The notes under the pieces: model-generated
Databases searched by the model: none
Told to the model about the DNA's origin: nothing
What the model saw: only the letters and a program-made list of their open reading frames with translations
Position numbers and translations under genes: made by a program
From: an uncultured Bacteroidota bacterium
Lineage (GTDB): Bacteria > Bacteroidota > Bacteroidia > Chitinophagales > LD1
NCBI GenBank assembly: GCA_903889265.1
Contig: CAISWS010000480.1
Coordinates: 1 to 44,764 of the forward strand
DNA: 44,764 nt
Reading direction: 5' to 3'
In this document: piece by piece, positions 40,748 through 44,764 of the stretch
Layout of the letters: each line of letters opens with the position of its first letter
How positions within the stretch are numbered: position 1 is the first letter of the stretch

Positions 40748-41680
40748 ATGAAAATCTTTTTAAAAGTATTAGCGGTAATACTCTCCATCGCCTGCGGGGC
40801 CGTTTTTCTGCTCTCAGCCTATACCAAGCTCTTTCCTATCGAGCCTTTTGAATATACCTTTGTAGAACTTGGCATTACTGGTTGGAAGGGCTCAGTATTT
40901 ATTGCCCGCCTTTTTATCGGTTTTGAATTTGCCTGTGGTGGCTTACTGATTCTTAATTTCTGGTTAAAGCGCTTCACTATTCCGCTGGTTTCATTTACCC
41001 TGCTGGCTTTTATTGCCTACCTGTTAGTGCAGCTGGCACATTACGGCAACACCGGTAACTGCGGATGTTTCGGAACATTTTTTGTTTTCACACCTCTTCA
41101 GGGCATTCTTAAAAACATTGCTTTACTGGTCGCTGCATTATTTATTTACTTCTTTCATCCCAACTTTTCTTTTAGGTTTATGAAACTGATAACCATCGTG
41201 CTGGTTATTGTTGCATTCGCGCTTCCGTTTATCTTAAACCCCGTTGATTTTGACAGCGCCGCAAAAAATTACACCGAGAAGTTGAATTATAAACTCGACC
41301 TCGATGCCGTTTATAATAAACCCGATGTGCCAACTCCCAAAGCAGAGCTAAGAAAAGGGAAATGGATAATAGCCTTTATGAGCCTCACCTGCCCGCACTG
41401 CCGTATTGCTGCCAAAAAACTTCACGTAATGAAGTTGAAAAACCCTAACCTCCCTATCTATTTATTTTTGAACGGCCCCGACAAATACATCAAACCTTTT
41501 TTTGATGATACCCGTGCAACAGACCTTAACTGGAGTCTGCTGAATGGTAAGGGCTTATTCTTTAAAATTTCAGGCCCCGCAGTTCCCCAAATAGATTGGG
41601 TCAATAACGATACCGTTGAAAACAAAAGCAACTACTTCGTTCTCCAGCAAAAAGATGTAGAAGACTGGTTAAAAAAATAA
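40748..41680 (+). CDS. BT_3928-like protein: DoxX/MauE membrane domain fused to thioredoxin-like domain
   Basis: 310 residues. Four hydrophobic helices at ~5-25, ~50-70, ~77-97 and ~120-138 carry the DoxX/MauE pattern with a Cys pair in GNCGCFG (C105, C107). A fifth helix at ~146-163 is followed by a C-terminal domain (~175-310) with TCPHC (C215, C218), the thioredoxin active-site form. Similar fusions in Bacteroidota are thought to handle disulfide or electron transfer across the membrane (analogous to MauE or DsbB-DsbA), with the Cys pairs exchanging electrons. That role is inferred. Confidence 0.85.
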   Translation: MKIFLKVLAVILSIACGAVFLLSAYTKLFPIEPFEYTFVELGITGWKGSVFIARLFIGFEFACGGLLILNFWLKRFTIPLVSFTLLAFIAYLLVQLAHYGNTGNCGCFGTFFVFTPLQGILKNIALLVAALFIYFFHPNFSFRFMKLITIVLVIVAFALPFILNPVDFDSAAKNYTEKLNYKLDLDAVYNKPDVPTPKAELRKGKWIIAFMSLTCPHCRIAAKKLHVMKLKNPNLPIYLFLNGPDKYIKPFFDDTRATDLNWSLLNGKGLFFKISGPAVPQIDWVNNDTVENKSNYFVLQQKDVEDWLKK

Positions 41681-41719
41681 CACCTGTTAGTTGTGGCAAA
41701 GCATTTCTCCTGTATTCAA

Positions 41720-41753
41720 CTTTGCGCTCTTTGCATCTTTGCGGTAAAAATTT
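41720..41753 (+). repeat. CTTTGCG-type phrase repeat, copy 2
   Basis: CTTTGCGCTCTTTGCAT followed by CTTTGCGGTAAAAATTT. It resembles 37895-37929 and sits in the 82-bp gap between the convergent BT_3928-like and serC genes, so it cannot be a promoter for either. Confidence 0.6.
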
Positions 41754-41762
41754 CCTAAACTT

Positions 41763-42863
41763 TTAAGCGTGGCTTCTTTCAAACTCCCTCATTGCCTCTA
41801 TCAAAGTATCTACACCATTTTCAGGCATAGCATTGTAAATCGATGCACGGAAACCACCTACAGTTCTATATCCCTTAATACCCACAATGCCATGTTCAGC
41901 AGCAAAAGCAATAAACTTCTCTTCCAGTAAGTTAGTGCTGGCCCCACCCTCAGCCGGTAAGGTAGTTGATGGAATATTAAAGCAAACATTCATTTGCGAC
42001 CGGTCCTCAGTCGCCACCGTGCCTTTAAACAAAGAGCTGGCATCAATAGCAGCATACAACTTATTGGCCTTCCTGGCATTCCTTTCTTCAATGGCCTGTA
42101 GGCCCTGTTTTTTTATCCATTGCAAGGTCAGATACGACACATATACCGCAAAACACGATGGCGTATTGCTCATGCTTTGTGCATTGATATGCGTTCTGTA
42201 ATCCAGCATTTTTGGCAACTTCCGGTTTACTGAACCCAGAATATTTTTGTTTACCACTACCATTGTGGTGCCGGCCGCGCCCATATTTTTTTGTGCACCT
42301 GCATAAATCAGGTCAAACCGGTTATAGTCAACTTTCCTTGAAAAAATATCGGATGACATATCAACCACGGTAGCGCACTTAGGCTGTGGCCACCAGTGAA
42401 ACTGCGTTCCATACACCGTATTGTTTGAAGTGATATGCAGGTATTTTGAAAAATCGGATACCTTGTATTGCGTGGGTATATGCCGGTAGTTATCGTCTTT
42501 AGAGCTACAGGCAACATGCACGTTTCCAAAATTTTTCGCTTCTTCCATAGCCCCATGTGCCCACTGGCCGGTATCAAAATATTCAGCTGTTTCGTTCTCG
42601 TTCAATAAATTCATAGGCACCATATAGAACTGTGATGAGCCACCACCCTGTAAGAACAATACCTCACGGTCATCCTTCAGCTGCATTAACTCTCGTACCA
42701 GCCCGCGGGCATCTTCCATCACCTTTACAAACTCCTTGCTTCTGTGCGATATTTCAAGAATACTTAATCCTGTTCCCGCAAAATCGGTAATGCCTTCCTT
42801 TGCTTGTTCCAACACCTCCTGTGGCAAAATAGCAGGGCCACTATAAAAATTTATCTTTTTCAT
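41763..42863 (-). CDS. serC: Phosphoserine aminotransferase
   Basis: 366 residues. PLP is bound by K192 in YAGAQKNMGAAG. Other hallmarks are NFYSGPAILP at the N-terminus, ISHRSKEF, GGGSSQFYMVPMNL, and KGYRTVGGFRASIYNA. It converts 3-phosphohydroxypyruvate plus glutamate to phosphoserine, following SerA (18394-19629). The gene is divergent from the DUF72 gene; its -7 box lies 6 bp upstream of the ATG. Confidence 0.97.
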   Translation of the reverse strand: MKKINFYSGPAILPQEVLEQAKEGITDFAGTGLSILEISHRSKEFVKVMEDARGLVRELMQLKDDREVLFLQGGGSSQFYMVPMNLLNENETAEYFDTGQWAHGAMEEAKNFGNVHVACSSKDDNYRHIPTQYKVSDFSKYLHITSNNTVYGTQFHWWPQPKCATVVDMSSDIFSRKVDYNRFDLIYAGAQKNMGAAGTTMVVVNKNILGSVNRKLPKMLDYRTHINAQSMSNTPSCFAVYVSYLTLQWIKKQGLQAIEERNARKANKLYAAIDASSLFKGTVATEDRSQMNVCFNIPSTTLPAEGGASTNLLEEKFIAFAAEHGIVGIKGYRTVGGFRASIYNAMPENGVDTLIEAMREFERSHA

Positions 42864-42868
42864 GGCTG

Positions 42869-42876
42869 CAAACTTA
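42869..42876 (-). promoter_or_regulatory. -7 box (TAAGTTTG) of serC, 5 bp from the start codon
   Basis: On the minus strand TAAGTTTGCAGCC is a perfect TAnnTTTG match that ends 5 bp before the serC ATG at 42863. This implies a leaderless transcript. The box also lies upstream of the DUF72 gene on the other strand. Confidence 0.5.
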
Positions 42877-42933
42877 AATCTTTATCGGCATAAGCCTTTA
42901 TTACAAATCATTAAATTGCACAAAAATCAGGTT

Positions 42934-43842
42934 ATGGAATTTGGCAGGGTCGAAAATATTGATGCAGTTGATTTCACGCTTCCGAAAGACGACAAATACA
43001 CAACCGCTCTTTTTAAAAGCCTTAAAAAGAAAAAGGGGGCACCCCAAATATACATTGGCTGCGCCAAATGGGGCCGGCCAGATTGGGTTGGTAAAATATA
43101 CCCCAAAGGCACCAAAGCCGCCGACTTTTTGAAGCATTACGTGCAACATTATAATTGCATTGAGCTAAATGCTTTTTTCTATCAACTGTTTCCGGTTTCC
43201 ACCGTCGAAAAATGGGCCTCACTGGCCGCCAAAGATTTCAGGTTTTGCCCCAAATTTACAAACAGCATTACCCATATCCGCCGGTTAAAAAACGCACAAA
43301 AAGAAACAGATGCTTTTTTAGAAACCGTCCATGGTTTCGGCGATAAACTCGGTACCTCATTTATCCAATTAGGAGATAATTTCGGGCCAAAACATTTTGA
43401 GTCCATTCATGATTACCTGAAAACACTGCCTAAAGATTTTGACGTAGCACTCGAATTCCGCAACCACGAATGGTTCACGGATAACACGGTTGCCGATGAA
43501 ACCTGGAGCCTGATGAAGGAACTGGGTGTAACTTCCATTATAACCGATACCTCCGGAAGGCGCGATGTATTAAGCATGCGGCTTACCACACCTAAAGCCT
43601 TTATCCGCTATGTAGGTAATGGCCTGCACCCCACTGATTACAGGCGCATTGACGATTGGATTGAACGCATTGCCACCTGGCTGGATGAAGGCCTGCAAAC
43701 CCTTTACTTTTTTATCCATCAGCACGACGAACTTTATTCTCCCGAATTGAGTAAGTATATGATTGACGGGCTAAACAAAAGATGCAACCTTAAATTAAAA
43801 CCACCCACGCTGCTCAACGGCTATCAGGCACCCTTATTCTAA
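42934..43842 (+). CDS. DUF72 (YecE-like) protein
   Basis: 302 residues from ATG at 42934 (MEFGRVENIDAV). An upstream in-frame ATG at 42862 would overlap the serC start and is unlikely. It has the TIM-barrel family pattern: IGCAKWGRPDWVG, HYNCIELNAFFYQL, FCPKFTNSITHI, VALEFRNHEWF, SIITDTSGRRDV, and TLYFFIHQHDE. The biochemical function of DUF72 is unknown; links to nucleic-acid repair have been proposed. It is divergent from serC. Confidence 0.85.
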   Translation: MEFGRVENIDAVDFTLPKDDKYTTALFKSLKKKKGAPQIYIGCAKWGRPDWVGKIYPKGTKAADFLKHYVQHYNCIELNAFFYQLFPVSTVEKWASLAAKDFRFCPKFTNSITHIRRLKNAQKETDAFLETVHGFGDKLGTSFIQLGDNFGPKHFESIHDYLKTLPKDFDVALEFRNHEWFTDNTVADETWSLMKELGVTSIITDTSGRRDVLSMRLTTPKAFIRYVGNGLHPTDYRRIDDWIERIATWLDEGLQTLYFFIHQHDELYSPELSKYMIDGLNKRCNLKLKPPTLLNGYQAPLF

Positions 43843-43921
43843 ACAGAAGCCCTCGCATTTGCATTTCTCGGATGTTCCCTCTGTATTTTACTCCGTGCGA
43901 TAAATGCATTGCTGTATTGTC

Positions 43922-44665
43922 TCACTTCACAAAAAGGAAATGGTACCAGCTGCTATTAAAATACCTCCCACTGGCTTTACGCCTGAAAGCAAATAATCCA
44001 TCTTTTGGACGAACCTCAATCCGGCGGATGCGCAACAAATCTTCCGGCCAGTTATGCGGGCCAAAAATGGTGGTAATGCCATACTTAAATCCTGACCGGA
44101 GCAGAGCGTTTAAAGTATCTTCATTATAAGCGCCATACGGATACGCAAAGCTAAGGGGCCTCCTACCCGTCAAGGTTGCAACATCGTTGAAACAACCGGT
44201 AATCTCTTCGTGCTGCTTATCCGGTGCCGATCTTTTTAAATCAATGTGATGCCGGGTATGCCCTCCAAATTCAATTCCATGGTTCTGCATTTCAAGTATC
44301 TGCTCTCGATTCATTAACTCAAGTACCGGTTCACCCCCATGCAGATTCCATTCGTTCCGCTTGCAATCAGTTACCAGGTATATCACAGCCTTAAATCCGA
44401 ATTCTTTGAGTATGGGAAATGCAATGGTATAATTATCCGTATACCCGTCATCAAACGTGATAATAATCTTTTTACTAAGGTCAGCACCGGCTGGCAAAGC
44501 ATCTAAGTCTGAGAAAGTAATGGTTTGATAACCGTTATGCTTCAACCACCGCATCTGTTTACGAAAGGCCGGTTCCCACACATAAGTTTTATGCTTACCA
44601 ATTTTACAGCTGCGGTTTACAACCCGGTGGTATAATAAGATGGGAAGTTGGTACGGCACAGGCAT
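43922..44665 (-). CDS. Polysaccharide deacetylase family protein (NodB homology domain)
   Basis: 247 residues with no signal peptide. Motif 1 is ITFDDGYTDN with D72 and metal ligand D73; motif 2 is EFGGHTRHHIDL with metal ligands H136 and H140; motif 3 is SFAYPYGAYN (172-181). It would remove N-acetyl groups from a sugar polymer or glycan precursor in a metal-dependent way. It begins 15 bp after the stop of a preceding membrane-protein gene on the same strand, suggesting a polysaccharide operon extending beyond the window. Confidence 0.9.
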   Translation of the reverse strand: MPVPYQLPILLYHRVVNRSCKIGKHKTYVWEPAFRKQMRWLKHNGYQTITFSDLDALPAGADLSKKIIITFDDGYTDNYTIAFPILKEFGFKAVIYLVTDCKRNEWNLHGGEPVLELMNREQILEMQNHGIEFGGHTRHHIDLKRSAPDKQHEEITGCFNDVATLTGRRPLSFAYPYGAYNEDTLNALLRSGFKYGITTIFGPHNWPEDLLRIRRIEVRPKDGLFAFRRKASGRYFNSSWYHFLFVK

Positions 44666-44680
44666 CTGTTTTTTCTGGAA

Positions 44681-44764
44681 TTACAACAACGATATAATTG
44701 CGTCCAACGCCATACCCAATACAAAGAATACGAGGTAGATGCCAGCTACAATGCAAAATTTAAA
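44681..44764 (-). CDS. C-terminal fragment of a membrane protein (5' part outside window)
   Basis: On the minus strand the frame is open from the window edge to a TAA at 44681-44683 and encodes 27 residues, FKFCIVAGIYLVFFVLGMAL followed by DAIISLL. The composition is that of a transmembrane helix at the very C-terminus. It ends 15 bp before the deacetylase ATG on the same strand, as in an operon. The family cannot be named from this fragment. Confidence 0.45.
   Translation of the reverse strand, partial: FKFCIVAGIYLVFFVLGMALDAIISLL

Noticed and set aside
42862-42933. Upstream ATG at 42862 for the DUF72 gene
   Set aside because: It would overlap the serC start codon and add 24 residues outside the conserved family region; ATG at 42934 fits better.

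Overview
The window is a chromosomal segment of a Bacteroidota bacterium, most likely from the Chitinophagales/Sphingobacteriales side of the phylum (the order is inferred). The evidence is: secreted proteins with type A and type B sorting domains of the type IX secretion system (T9SS), a short primary sigma factor of the Bacteroidota kind, several TAnnTTTG -7 promoter boxes, mostly weak Shine-Dalgarno sites, and families largely confined to the phylum (DUF5606, DUF4293, BT_3928-like). No rRNA, tRNA, CRISPR array, integrase or transposase gene was found.

Layout. 1-1375 is the start of a secreted repeat protein that runs off the left edge. 1376-1865 is non-coding and holds an array of GTTTACAC sites and a hairpin-rich element. 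1866-6446 carries an ABC1/UbiB kinase, a phasin-like protein, a YhhN lysoplasmalogenase-like membrane protein and rpoD. 6631-9777 is a large hybrid histidine kinase with an N-terminal HNOBA-like domain. 10085-10717 is a lone terminase-small-subunit-like HTH protein followed by a second GTTTACAC array. 10894-12355 is an SDR/TetR pair with two palindromic operators. 12573-19629 is metabolic: YjjG phosphatase, methylmalonyl-CoA epimerase, A-type Fe-S carrier, TPR protein, glyA, sugar nucleotidyltransferase, nitronate monooxygenase-like protein and serA. 19814-24403 holds two T9SS cargo proteins. 24512-31876 has a PF10136 membrane protein, uvrB, a DinB-like protein, a DUF5606 protein and an M3 peptidase. 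31970-36592 is on the minus strand: a secreted esterase, DUF4337, a two-component system and DUF4293. 36647-44764 has a thiolase, truA, an ABC exporter, a DoxX/thioredoxin-like protein, serC, a DUF72 protein, a polysaccharide deacetylase and the tail of another membrane protein.

How the genes fit together. serA, serC and glyA cover most of serine/glycine synthesis but are not one operon. The SDR and TetR genes look like one autoregulated unit. The response regulator and histidine kinase at 34000-36055 form a compact operon. Most other genes are short independent units.

The most unusual content is between the genes. (1) Two roughly 106-bp arrays of four GTTTACAC sites, at 1516-1621 and 10726-10831, have nearly the same site order and spacing but diverged spacers. 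They lie in inverted orientation, and one starts 8 bp after the terminase-small-subunit-like gene. (2) A dispersed 42-bp repeat occurs four times. Two copies form the arms of a roughly 230-bp palindromic element, one supplies the N-terminal codons of the TPR gene, and one lies just upstream of the TTG start of truA. (3) Several other short phrase-like repeat families sit in intergenic spacers.
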